From assembly GCF_013248905.1 (NCBI RefSeq), contig NZ_JABRVS010000001.1:1302001-1366000 (forward strand): DNA of 64,000 nucleotides. The letters are read 5' to 3'. Position 1 is the stretch's first letter; every line of letters starts with the position of its first letter. The notes under the pieces were generated by a model that saw only the letters and a list, made by a program, of their open reading frames with translations, was not told the origin of the DNA and searched no databases. The stretch is from Shewanella sp. VB17. GTDB lineage: Bacteria > Pseudomonadota > Gammaproteobacteria > Enterobacterales > Shewanellaceae. Below are positions 5,940-14,535 of this stretch, one piece after another. The position numbers and the translations under genes were made by a program.

Positions 5940-8900
5940 TTGGCGGATACGAGCATAAAAATGAACCTGGTTATGGGGCTGATTGATAACATCACATCCC
6001 CTATTCGTAAGGTGACTAAAGCTACGACTACACTGTCTGATAAGATTAAGGCCAGCCAAACTGAGCTTAATAAGCTTGGTGCCACGAGCAAAGATATTGC
6101 CCACTTTCGTCAGCTGAAAACCGCGACCTTACAATCGTCCGCTGCACTGGCTACGGCCAAGGTTAAGGCCGCTAAAGTGGCGACGCAAATGCAGCAGACT
6201 CATAAGCCGACTCGTCAGCTTAGGCTTGAGTTTACCCGCGCTCGAGCTGAAGTTAATCGCTTGTCATCCAGCCATCAGCGAGAGCAAGTCGAGTTACAAC
6301 AGCTGCGAGCACGCTTAGAAGGCGCGGGCGTGTCGACTCACAGACTCGATGATGCGACCCGCAGACTCCGTGAGCAAACGAATCAATATCATCGTGAGCT
6401 TAAAAAAAACCAAACCCAGCTTGAAAATACGGTGGTTAAGCAACAGCAGTTAGCAGAAATACGTCAAAAAAGCAGCGAATTAACAACTCATGTTCCCATT
6501 GATATGGCTGGGGTCAGTAAGGCGGAGTATGGCATTAAAAGCTTGGCTGATGCCTATGGGGAAGTCTCGCTTGCTCAAGGGGGCCTCAAGGCGTTAGACA
6601 TCAAGGATGATAGCATTAAGGTTATCACCGAAGCAGCCCACGAATTTTCATCTGAATTTCGCGGCACGACCATGCCTGATTTTATTGCTGCATCTGGCGT
6701 CATTAAGTCGGGTATTCGGTCATTAAGTGATGAAACCGTCGCTGAGTTCACCCGTATTGTGGCCATGACTGCCATTGGAACTAAAGCATCGGTGGGCAGC
6801 ATGACTGAGCTGTTTAAGACGGGTTATGCCAACTATCGAGAGCAGTTTAATCAATTTGGTGCGTCGGTCATTAAAGATTGGGACACCTTATCAAACGCCG
6901 ATCGCGATGTAGAATTCGGCAAATACTTCAGTGCCGGTATTTCAGCCTCGGTACAACAATTTAACACTGACTCGAATAAAATTAGTCAATTTATGGGGAC
7001 TTTGGGTGCGTCTGCGACAAAGGCTAAACAAGAGTTAGCCGAGCAGCTGGCCGTTGGCGGTATGTTGTCAGCGACGTTTAAGGGGGATGCTGCGGCGACC
7101 AAGTACCAAGCATTTTTAGCCAATGTGGGTAAAGCATCTGAAACACTGGGGATGCAAGTTTATAATACCAACGGCAGTTTATTATCGACCGGAGAGATAT
7201 TAGCCTCAATCAAAGATCGGTACGGCAGCGTGTTAACTGACATGGATAAGCTGGAATTGACCAAGGTCTTTAGCAGCGAACAAGCGGTCGATATGATCGA
7301 TGCGTTGCTGCCCAAACTTGGTGAGTTAACAGATAAAACAGGGGTAATGCAAGACGAATTGGCTAAGGGCATGGGAACCACGGTTAATATGGCCACGGCA
7401 ATGGGCAAGGGCCCCGGCGCGGCAATGACCCTTTTGAATCATCAGCTGTATAACATATCCGTTTCGCTTGGTCAGCTGCTGGCGCCTGCGTTAATGTCGG
7501 TGTCGAACGTGTTAGCTAGCTTTGCTAATGGTCTAAGACATTTTATCGAATATTTCCCGTTATTGAGCCAAGGTATTGGGTATATGATTACCGGGTTAAT
7601 CGGGTTGAAAATGGCAATCGCAGCAACAAGTGCTAGTTTGGCCGTGTATGCCAGCACTCTGGACATAGGTAAAAAAGTGTTGGAGTTTTTCACTTCAGCC
7701 AACTTGCGATCTGAAGGTGCGTCATTGCGTAGTCGTGCGGCTACGTTAGCCAATGCGGCGACCACCAAAGTAATGACCCTTGCCAGTAGGGCCGCTGCGT
7801 TAGCCCAATGGGCTTGGAATGCGGCATTAATGGCGAATCCGATAGGGTTAGTGGTTGCAGGTGTGATGGCGTTAATTGTGGCTATTGTGTTGGTTATTAA
7901 GCATTTAGGGCCTGTGAAATCTTTTCTTTCAGGCTTTTGGGCTGGATTCACTCAGGGATTACAACCAATTAAGGATAGCTTATCGGGGCTATTTTTGGCG
8001 TTGGCGCCCATTGCTGATGCATTTGGTTTTGTGTGGCAACAAATAAAGTCGTTATTTGGTGGATTCGTTGCGCTGTTAGCTCCCATTGATGCAAGTGCTA
8101 AATCTTTGCAAGACGCTAAGAATTCTGGGACGAGTTTTGGTCAAGTCATCGGCGCCGTCTTTTCGGTATTACTTCTACCGCTAACCTTACTCATCGATGG
8201 GATCACATTCCTGGTTAAGGTGATATCTTTTGGGGGCGCTGCTATCGGTGTTGCATGGGAGGGATTAAAGACGATTCTGTCTTGGTCGCCCATAGACTTA
8301 TTATCCAAGGCTTGGGGAGCACTAACGTCATTATTTAGCAGTTTATTTAGTGGTATTGGGTCGCGGCTTAGTGGTGCATGGGAGTTATTTAAGACGATTC
8401 TGTCTTGGACGCCTATTGGTTTGCTGTTTCAGGCTTGGGGGCCATTAACATCATTTTTTAGTGATTTGTTTAGTGGTATTGGGTCGCGGCTTAGTGGTGC
8501 ATGGGAGTTATTTAAGACGATTCTGTCTTGGACACCTATTGGTTTGCTGTTTCAGGCTTGGGGGCCATTAACATCATTTTTTAGTGATTTGTTTGCTGGC
8601 ATTGGGTCACGGTTTAGTGGTGGCTGGGAGTTATTTAAGACGATTTTGTTTTGGTCGCCATTAGATTTGCTGTCTCGTGTTTGGGGAGGGGTAACATCAT
8701 TTTTCAGTGTGTTGTGGGACGGTGTAACGGCGATATTCAATGCTCCGCTTGCAGCGATTAAGACACTATTATCCTGGTCGCCATTAGGCTTGATTGTGCA
8801 AGAATGGGATCCCATATTAGGTTTCTTTGCGGGCCTTTGGGATAACATTAAATCAATGGCCAGTGGCTTTATTGATTGGCTTGTGTCAGCAGTGATGGGG

Positions 8901-9305
8901 CCAGTGAATGACATTATGTCAGCCATTGGTGAGGTGTGGGAGTGGTTCAGCGGTGACAGCGCACAAGCTGAGGTGATCCAGACGGTGCGGCACATTGCGC
9001 CACCGCCAATGGTGAGCCCTTTAGCTGTTGATGGACCAATCGTTGAGGGAGACTATGCTGCAGCCATGATGGGCGATGCCTCAACTGTGAGATCTGATCC
9101 CATGAAGCGGCCTATGGTGTTGTCAACAGGGTTTAAACAGCAAGCAGCGTCGTCGTCGTTTGTGGATCAAAGTCAGACCCACTTTGCCATTAATGCGGCT
9201 CAGGGCATGGATGCACAAGACATTGCCCGCGAAGTTGAGCGCAAACTTGCTGAACGGGACAGAGAACATGCGCGGCGTAGTCGAGGTCGTCATACAGATC
9301 AATAG
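5940..9305 (+). CDS. T: Phage tail tape measure protein (P2 gpT-like)
   Basis: The start is taken as TTG 5940 with GGGGGTG upstream (1121 residues); the upstream GTG lies in a terminator stem. The N-terminal 150 residues are a long coiled coil. About residues 180-540 form the conserved tape-measure domain, with TMPDFIAASGVIKSGI and KGPGAAMTLLNHQLYN. Hydrophobic helices follow at about 540-760. A block of tandem 41-residue tryptophan-rich repeats runs from 8228 to about 8800, before a polar C-terminus (VERKLAERDREHARRSRGR). The protein sets tail length and is ejected on contraction. Its position between gpE' and gpU is as in P2. Confidence 0.93.
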   Translation: MADTSIKMNLVMGLIDNITSPIRKVTKATTTLSDKIKASQTELNKLGATSKDIAHFRQLKTATLQSSAALATAKVKAAKVATQMQQTHKPTRQLRLEFTRARAEVNRLSSSHQREQVELQQLRARLEGAGVSTHRLDDATRRLREQTNQYHRELKKNQTQLENTVVKQQQLAEIRQKSSELTTHVPIDMAGVSKAEYGIKSLADAYGEVSLAQGGLKALDIKDDSIKVITEAAHEFSSEFRGTTMPDFIAASGVIKSGIRSLSDETVAEFTRIVAMTAIGTKASVGSMTELFKTGYANYREQFNQFGASVIKDWDTLSNADRDVEFGKYFSAGISASVQQFNTDSNKISQFMGTLGASATKAKQELAEQLAVGGMLSATFKGDAAATKYQAFLANVGKASETLGMQVYNTNGSLLSTGEILASIKDRYGSVLTDMDKLELTKVFSSEQAVDMIDALLPKLGELTDKTGVMQDELAKGMGTTVNMATAMGKGPGAAMTLLNHQLYNISVSLGQLLAPALMSVSNVLASFANGLRHFIEYFPLLSQGIGYMITGLIGLKMAIAATSASLAVYASTLDIGKKVLEFFTSANLRSEGASLRSRAATLANAATTKVMTLASRAAALAQWAWNAALMANPIGLVVAGVMALIVAIVLVIKHLGPVKSFLSGFWAGFTQGLQPIKDSLSGLFLALAPIADAFGFVWQQIKSLFGGFVALLAPIDASAKSLQDAKNSGTSFGQVIGAVFSVLLLPLTLLIDGITFLVKVISFGGAAIGVAWEGLKTILSWSPIDLLSKAWGALTSLFSSLFSGIGSRLSGAWELFKTILSWTPIGLLFQAWGPLTSFFSDLFSGIGSRLSGAWELFKTILSWTPIGLLFQAWGPLTSFFSDLFAGIGSRFSGGWELFKTILFWSPLDLLSRVWGGVTSFFSVLWDGVTAIFNAPLAAIKTLLSWSPLGLIVQEWDPILGFFAGLWDNIKSMASGFIDWLVSAVMGPVNDIMSAIGEVWEWFSGDSAQAEVIQTVRHIAPPPMVSPLAVDGPIVEGDYAAAMMGDASTVRSDPMKRPMVLSTGFKQQAASSSFVDQSQTHFAINAAQGMDAQDIAREVERKLAERDREHARRSRGRHTDQ
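8228..8800 (+). repeat. Tandem 123-bp (41-residue) repeats inside the tape-measure gene
   Basis: About five copies of a unit containing GIGSRLSGAWELFKTILSW and then FQAWGPLTSFFSDLF occur. The two central copies are nearly identical; landmark bases recur at 8351, 8474 and 8597, exactly 123 apart. Outer copies are diverged. Near-identity at the DNA level implies recent duplication, which should lengthen the tape measure by whole helical units. Confidence 0.9.
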
Positions 9306-9360
9306 CCAGTGATTAGGCCAAATAACCCGGTATTTGTCGGGCTTTATTTATGGAGTCGTG

Positions 9361-9777
9361 ATGCCAGATAAATCAAACAATGAGGTCATGCTTGCATTAG
9401 GTGATTTTCAGTTTTCAATCGATACCGCACAATATCAAACCTTGTCGACCTCACACGCTTGGCGTTGGCAGAAAAAAGATCGCGTAGGCCAAAAGCCAGC
9501 GCGCCAATTTCATGGACCTGATGCGTCGTCTAAACACCTTGCCATTATGATTTACCCACAAAGCAAAGCGGATTTATTGTTGTTGAGTCAGTTGAAATCC
9601 ATTGGTGATTTGGGTAAACCACAGCGGCTTGTGGGTGGAACCCCTAGTGGTGGTGCAGATCTTGGTTTGTGGATCATCGAGAAACTAGACATTGGCGAAC
9701 AATATTTTTTAACCAATGGGATCCCACTTGAAATTAAAGGCACCTTGATGATTGCGGAGTATGGCGAAGATGAATGA
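9361..9777 (+). CDS. U: Phage tail terminator/baseplate protein gpU-like
   Basis: The protein has 138 residues from ATG 9361, with ATGGAG seven bases upstream; an earlier TTG at 9334 lacks a ribosome site. The N-terminus LALGDFQFSIDTAQYQTL, the following RWQKKDRVG, and the later LWIIEKLDIGEQYF are typical of the GpU family (P2 gene U). It overlaps the next gene by eight bases, which signals translational coupling. P2 gpU is needed for tail completion. Family assignment is confident; its exact structural place here is inferred. Confidence 0.92.
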   Translation: MPDKSNNEVMLALGDFQFSIDTAQYQTLSTSHAWRWQKKDRVGQKPARQFHGPDASSKHLAIMIYPQSKADLLLLSQLKSIGDLGKPQRLVGGTPSGGADLGLWIIEKLDIGEQYFLTNGIPLEIKGTLMIAEYGEDE

Positions 9778-9994
9778 TAAGCCTTTGGGGGAATATTACC
9801 GCACCAAAAGCGGTGAAATGCTTGACAGTATTTGTCACCAATATTATCAGGGGCGACAAAGAACAACTGAACAGGTATTAGAGGCGAATTGTGGCTTAGC
9901 TAAATTAGGTGCTATTTTGCCGCCTAATACGGTCATCTTTATGCCCGAGTTAGCGCCTTCAGTTGATGATAGTAAGGTATTTTTATGGGACTAA
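9770..9994 (+). CDS. X: Phage tail protein X (LysM-like)
   Basis: A 74-residue protein from ATG 9770 inside the end of gpU. It reads YYRTKSGEMLDSICHQYYQG, with later LPPNTVIFMPELAP, the short LysM-like fold of P2 gpX, which helps attach the baseplate hub to peptidoglycan or assemble the tail. Start choice rests on GGAG ten bases upstream and family length. Order U-X-D matches P2. Confidence 0.92.
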   Translation: MNDKPLGEYYRTKSGEMLDSICHQYYQGRQRTTEQVLEANCGLAKLGAILPPNTVIFMPELAPSVDDSKVFLWD

Positions 9995-10030
9995 TACTGT
10001 AAAAACAATGAGAAAAGGATGAATTAACCA

Positions 10031-11005
10031 ATGAAACAAGCGCGTTATAAAGTCACTGCTAATGGTCATGATATTACCAAGGTGCTTGCGTCACGATTAC
10101 TTAAGTTAACGGTCAGCGATGCGGCTGGATTTGATTCTGATACAGTGGCGATAGAATTAGATAACCGTGACGGAGTGGTGCGTTTACCTGAAACAGGGGC
10201 GGAATTGGAAGTCTGGATGGGTGATTCTGATGCCTTGGTTTATAAAGGCATTTATGAAGTCGATGAATTAGAGATCCCACTCGATGATCAGGTTTTTAGT
10301 ATTCAGGCTAAAGCGGTAAAAATGAAAGGTAGCCTTAAAGCCCCTAAAGATGAAACCTTTGATAATATTACTTTGGGTGATTTAGTGACTAAGATTGCCG
10401 CTGTACATGGCTATGAGGCGAAAGTATCGCCAGAGATGGCAAGGATTATTTATGAGCATTTAGATCAAAAATCTGAATCAGACATGAACCTGTTATCTCG
10501 TTTAGCTAAAGAGGCCGGCGGCTTTTTTAAACCCGTAGCTAATAAACTGGTGATTGTGCCAAAGGGGAAAGGAAAAAGCTTATCGGGTAAGGCATTACCG
10601 GAAGTGGTTATTGATGATCCCGAGAACACATCAGGTCGAGTGTCGATACAAGCGCGCAGTGATTACCAATCAGTGGTCGTTAATTGGTTTGATGAAGTGA
10701 ATCAAATCGAAGTGCCTGAAGTGGCGGGTAGCGGTGAGCCTCAATACAAAATCCGCCGTAACAAGCCAAATCAAGATGAAGCCAGGCGTGCGGCCAAAGC
10801 TAAGCTTGATGACTTTCAACGTGGCAAGGCTTCAATTCATTTTACTCGGCCGTTAACCGCTGCATTGGCCCCAGAAACGAAAGTAACGTTTGTTAAGCAT
10901 AACTCAGCGGCCAATAGAAGCTGGTTAATCGAAAGTATCGAGCATTCGATAGACGGTTCTGGTGTGTCATCGACAAGAGGACGTGGGATCACGCCAAAAG
11001 AGTAA
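10031..11005 (+). CDS. D: Phage late control protein D / tail hub (gpD)
   Basis: This 324-residue protein starts MKQARYKVTANGHDITKVLA and contains GDLVTKIAAVHGYEAKV, the segment DQKSESDMNLLSRLAKEAGG and a terminal SIEHSIDGSGVSSTRG. These mark the GPD/VgrG-gp27-like family that forms the hub under the tail tube and, in P2, is named late control gene D. Its length is slightly under P2 gpD. It is the last phage gene on this side and lies 26 bases after a small gap from gpX. No late-gene activator or integrase is seen beyond it. Confidence 0.93.
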   Translation: MKQARYKVTANGHDITKVLASRLLKLTVSDAAGFDSDTVAIELDNRDGVVRLPETGAELEVWMGDSDALVYKGIYEVDELEIPLDDQVFSIQAKAVKMKGSLKAPKDETFDNITLGDLVTKIAAVHGYEAKVSPEMARIIYEHLDQKSESDMNLLSRLAKEAGGFFKPVANKLVIVPKGKGKSLSGKALPEVVIDDPENTSGRVSIQARSDYQSVVVNWFDEVNQIEVPEVAGSGEPQYKIRRNKPNQDEARRAAKAKLDDFQRGKASIHFTRPLTAALAPETKVTFVKHNSAANRSWLIESIEHSIDGSGVSSTRGRGITPKE

Positions 11006-11290
11006 TAGATAAGTTTACAAAAACCATAAAAAAGAGTACCTCAGGTACTAGAATATTGCTTTTTATAAACTAACCGACTCTTTCTATTTCTTAGTCACTA
11101 TTATCAGCATCAGTGGTGGAGGCGAATCGATGAGGTTTTCCCGGGCTCTTTATGGTCATTTTTTTGCAGTTTTCTAATACTGCAGTTCATATCGCCAGCC
11201 CGCCCAACAGTAGGGGCCCTGCACGTGAAAAAGCAGGTTTGATGATCTGCAAAGATCGCGCTTTACTTCAGTGTTTTTAAGTTTTACTTA
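11006..11290. other. Right boundary of phage region, no gene
   Basis: A small hairpin (AGTACC-tca-GGTACT, 11035-11049) follows gpD and may be a weak terminator. The rest of the stretch up to the LysR gene has no supported gene, no tRNA, and no obvious attachment-site repeat that I can pair with sequence inside the window. Confidence 0.5.
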
Positions 11291-12169
11291 TCAATATTTA
11301 TTAGCAAACCAACGTTCAAGATATTCTATACATTGTATCAGTTTTGAAGGTACAAATTGTCGAGCAGGATATAAGGCATAAAGAGTCAGATAAGGTTTTT
11401 TTGAATCAGCCAATACCTCGTTCACCTCGCCTTTATCCAGTGCTTCCTGACAAACAAAGTCCGGGATAAACCCCACTCCCTGGCCACTTTTAATTGCAGC
11501 CATCATGAATATCGTACTATTAACCCGTAATGTGCCGGAAACAGCGACGCCGTCTTCTATGGGCCAAATATTCTTGCCTTGGAAGTAACTGTAGATAAAA
11601 CAATTATGTTGCTGCAAATCTCGCGGCAGAACAATGGCGGGATGGCTATCCAAATACTGCGGTGAGACACAGACCCTGTAGTTGAAACGAATCAGCGGCC
11701 TGCCTACATAGTTCGAGTCGATGGGTAGACTCGATGCTCTAAAGCCTAAATCAAACCCCTGCTCTACGAGATCAACACTTTCATCACCTAGGTGGATATC
11801 TAGCTCTATTTCAGGATAAACCTGCATAAAATCTGCAAACAAGCACGACAAATCGGTGATGCCCAATGCCATAGGTGCATTAATTTTCAGCTTACCGCGG
11901 GGCTGTTCTTGAAGGTTCTGCACAAAATTATCGGCATCATCAACGCTGCTTAATATCTCTCTAGCCCGCTGTAAATAGCCTTCTCCTACATGGGTCAGCC
12001 GTACATTGCGTGTAGAGCGATGCAGCAAGCGCGCACCTAGCTCAGCTTCGAGGCGACTGATTTCTTTGCTGATCATGGATTTTGAGGTATTGGTTTGTTC
12101 AGCTACTCGGGTAAAACTTCCCAAATCTGCCAAGCGTACAAACAAGCCTATCGCTCGTAATTTATCCAT
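11291..12169 (-). CDS. LysR-family transcriptional regulator
   Basis: A 292-residue protein with the standard LysR layout. An N-terminal winged helix-turn-helix covers residues about 3-60 (MDKLRAIGLFVRLADLGSFT, then ISKEISRLEAELGARLLHRS). A two-lobed effector-binding domain follows from about 90 to 290. It belongs to the large CrgA/DmlR-like branch, judged from RSTRNVRLTHVGEGYLQRA. It is divergent from the GST-like gene at 12344 across a 174-base gap that holds a palindrome, so it probably controls that gene and itself. The effector is unknown. Confidence 0.92.
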   Translation of the reverse strand: MDKLRAIGLFVRLADLGSFTRVAEQTNTSKSMISKEISRLEAELGARLLHRSTRNVRLTHVGEGYLQRAREILSSVDDADNFVQNLQEQPRGKLKINAPMALGITDLSCLFADFMQVYPEIELDIHLGDESVDLVEQGFDLGFRASSLPIDSNYVGRPLIRFNYRVCVSPQYLDSHPAIVLPRDLQQHNCFIYSYFQGKNIWPIEDGVAVSGTLRVNSTIFMMAAIKSGQGVGFIPDFVCQEALDKGEVNEVLADSKKPYLTLYALYPARQFVPSKLIQCIEYLERWFANKY

Positions 12170-12247
12170 GGTGATCCTTAGTAGCAGTAAAAGACTGGTT
12201 AATCAGACTTAATTGTTTCCATTTTGAAAACAGTAGGTTTGCATTGT

Positions 12248-12259
12248 AGATATATATCT
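12248..12259. promoter_or_regulatory. Palindrome AGATATATATCT, candidate LysR operator
   Basis: A perfect 12-base palindrome in the divergent gap is flanked by TTGCA on the left and GCAA on the right, extending the dyad. Dyads with AT-rich centres between a LysR gene and its divergent target are typical binding sites. Function is inferred from position only. Confidence 0.5.
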
Positions 12260-12343
12260 GCAATTAAAGAAGCCCTAAACTGCTTTTAATCACTGCTAAT
12301 AGTGAGTACTGATATAGCCGCTTTAAACACTTTGGAGAATACT

Positions 12344-12952
12344 ATGTACACGCTTTATTTCCTTCCCGGCGCCTGTTCATTAGCAATAAATGTGGTTTTA
12401 CATGTGCTGGAACAAGCTGTTGAGCTTATCGATAAACAGCAGGTTGAGAATTTCAGCGCTATCAATCCCGCAGCGACAGTGCCCGTACTTATCGAGGGTG
12501 ATAACACCTTGCGTGAAGGTGCTGCGATTATGTTACACCTGTTAGATAAACATCAGAGCCATATGATGCCTAAAAGTAGCTGCGGCCGTAAACGCGCTAT
12601 TCGCGACATCATGTTTGCCAATGCAAGCATGCATCCTGCTTATGGGCGCCTGTTTTTTATCGCTCAGAACATTGACGATGAGAAAACCAAACAAGCGGCT
12701 TTTAAAGTGGCTGCCGAAGCTACCACCACGCTGTGGCAAGTGGTTGAACAACAATTAACAGAACAGGATTTTTTGGGTGGGGATAAGCCTTCTGCCGCTG
12801 ACATTATGCTTGCAGTATATTCGCGTTGGGGTGCAAACTTCCCGGTAGAGATTCAGATCGGACCTAATACCCGTAAAATGCTTGAGGGGGTGTTGGAGAT
12901 GACTAATTTCCAAGATGCCCTTGCTGCCGAAGAGGCTCAGTCGGCAGTATAA
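12344..12952 (+). CDS. Glutathione S-transferase family protein
   Basis: The protein has 202 residues from ATG 12344, with TTTGGAG upstream; a GTG at 12302 lacks a site. The N-terminal thioredoxin-like domain begins MYTLYFLPGACSLA, with the cis-proline motif AATVPVLIEGD and the glutathione-binding LREGAAIM where Ser/Glu-Ser is more usual. The all-helical C-terminal domain carries GGDKPSAADIML, the N-capping box of GSTs. It may conjugate or reduce electrophiles. It is divergent from a LysR gene and followed by an NTF2-like protein 58 bases on, suggesting a small stress or detoxification operon. The substrate is unknown. Confidence 0.9.
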   Translation: MYTLYFLPGACSLAINVVLHVLEQAVELIDKQQVENFSAINPAATVPVLIEGDNTLREGAAIMLHLLDKHQSHMMPKSSCGRKRAIRDIMFANASMHPAYGRLFFIAQNIDDEKTKQAAFKVAAEATTTLWQVVEQQLTEQDFLGGDKPSAADIMLAVYSRWGANFPVEIQIGPNTRKMLEGVLEMTNFQDALAAEEAQSAV

Positions 12953-13010
12953 AAAACTAAGGCTGAGGAAAATCAGCCGTTATAACTATCCACTAAAGAG
13001 GAGTGTACAC

Positions 13011-13397
13011 ATGGTCAATACCCGCGAATTTGAGGCTCATGATTTTGACTCAGTGATCCGCCTAGTAGGGCAATATTTTGATGGCCTGCACAACGGCGAT
13101 GTGAAAAAACTGCGTGCTATTTTTCACTGCGATGCATTTTTGAAAGCCCCAGGCAAACGCCGTAGTCTTGAGCAATGGCTGGTAGCGGTGGCCAGTCGCC
13201 CTGTTCCAACGCAGCAGGGAAGAGCTTATGATTTCAAACTATTGTCGATTGAGGTCATTAAAGATCAGGCCATGGTCAAACTGGAATGCCCTTTATTTGA
13301 ACATTTTTATATTGACTTCCTCAGCCTGCTAAAAGAAGACGGGCATTGGTTAATCGTCAACAAAATGTATACCGATTTACCGGGAAAAATTATATGA
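13011..13397 (+). CDS. NTF2-like / putative lumazine-binding family protein
   Basis: The protein has 128 residues from ATG 13011, chosen for the ribosome site AGAGGAGTG nine bases upstream; an earlier frame opening overlaps the GST gene and is not needed. A helix at residues 12-30 with YFDGLHNGDVKKLRAIFH, and a closing strand GHWLIVNKMYTDLP, are typical of the small cone-shaped NTF2/SnoaL fold (Lumazine_bd_2 group). These bind small ligands or act as isomerases or hydrolases. Pairing with the GST gene suggests the same inducible unit. No catalytic residue set is assignable with confidence. Confidence 0.8.
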   Translation: MVNTREFEAHDFDSVIRLVGQYFDGLHNGDVKKLRAIFHCDAFLKAPGKRRSLEQWLVAVASRPVPTQQGRAYDFKLLSIEVIKDQAMVKLECPLFEHFYIDFLSLLKEDGHWLIVNKMYTDLPGKII

Positions 13398-13642
13398 AAA
13401 CACTGAAGATAGAAACCAATTAATATGGACAGACTGAAGTGGCATAGTTAAAAATAAGTAAGTACCTGAGCTGAAGTTATCCGGCATTTGGTTCTATTTT
13501 TGAGCTGCATCAATATGCAAATTATCAGATACTGTATGGCTTAGCGCAGCCCAAAAGCTAAATTCTGTCTCTGGAAACTTTTACCTAAGCACTTAATATC
13601 GCCAATTAGTCTATACCTTTAACCTCGAATAGAAGAAAAACC

Positions 13643-13852
13643 ATGCCATACGTCAATATTAAAATAACCGACGAAGCAGTGACCAACGAACAAAAAAAAG
13701 CACTTATAAAAGGGGTAACGCAATTGTTAGTGGATGTACTTAACAAAAGTCCGGAGAGCACATTTGTGCTTATTGATGAAGTCAATACCGACAATTGGGG
13801 CATAGGTTTTGATCAGGTAACAGAGTTACGTAAGCAAGCCTCAGTAGAATAA
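13643..13852 (+). CDS. 4-oxalocrotonate tautomerase-like enzyme
   Basis: A 69-residue protein starting MPYVNIKITDEAVTNEQKKA. Proline follows the initiator Met, the catalytic N-terminal base of the tautomerase superfamily. Length (about 60-75) and the beta-alpha-beta layout, with VLIDEVNTDNWGIG near the C-terminus, also match. The enzymes are hexamers that move protons in enol/keto pairs or dehalogenate. It stands alone on the plus strand after the GST/NTF2 pair; whether it belongs to the same regulon is open. Confidence 0.88.
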   Translation: MPYVNIKITDEAVTNEQKKALIKGVTQLLVDVLNKSPESTFVLIDEVNTDNWGIGFDQVTELRKQASVE

Positions 13853-13899
13853 ATGTGTTATCTGTAAAGAACATTAGGGGCGTGAATGGCGAAACCAGT

Positions 13900-14335
13900 A
13901 ATGTGATGACTTGTCAGATAACAAGTTTCAAGTCTCTTTTTGATGGGGTTTATTTTATTGACTTGGTATTGGATTAGCTTACTAATAACCATAGAGTAAA
14001 TTTAACTTATCACCTGCCGTGGTTGCCGTGCAAGGTCTTGTATGTTCCAGACATACATTAGACATTCTCCTTCATTCATGAAGGTCAGATGCCTAAGAAC
14101 GACCTTATGTGTAGCTACTTCTGTGGCTCGCTGCAAGTACATCTGACCGCCACGGACGGTGGAAATGCCTAATTCAGTATGGAACTGAATAGTCCAGTAA
14201 GCTCGACGACAGCATCTGATGTGAATGGATTCACAAATGCCGTGATAACCGGGATGTTATAGAACGGCCATGCTGTCAACCGCCACAGTCAGATCTGCAC
14301 CTGTTATTTCAAGCAAACGTGTTTCTTCGATTTGG
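13900..14335 (-). repeat. Hairpin-rich interspersed repeat, copy 1 (inverted)
   Basis: Read on the minus strand it begins aatcgaagaaac, then has ggccgttctataacatc and cacggcatttgtgaatcc, and ends near cacggcaggtgataa. These same blocks occur on the plus strand at 17150-17510 and partly at 16864-17053. It contains several nested stems, including GTGAATccATTCAC and ggtcagatg...catctgacc. A further shared tail (aaacttgttatc) reaches to about 13900. It carries no gene. It lies left of the nuclease/SEC-C cassette in opposite orientation to the copies on the right. Confidence 0.85.
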
Positions 14336-14535
14336 CTTTTTTCGTTAGTTTTCTGACTTATTTATGCCCCCTTTATGTGTTTCGCAGCTCAAGAAACAAC
14401 TTGTCCGAATATAGCTTTTGCTATAAAAAAGCTAATGTGAAAGGCTTTTGTGTAATCTATTGTGTAATCTAGTCTATAAGTTATGCCTGCCCCATCTCTT
14501 TTTTGAATACAGAAAACCTCGATGGTAATAAAACA

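Noticed and set aside
7472..7951. 159-codon antisense frame inside the tape-measure gene
   Set aside because: It mirrors the alanine-rich codons of the real gene; no start signal or known domain.
1..11005. Calling the tail cluster a tailocin outright
   Set aside because: Only the tail genes are in the window; capsid, lysis and integrase genes could lie further left, so a full prophage cannot be excluded.
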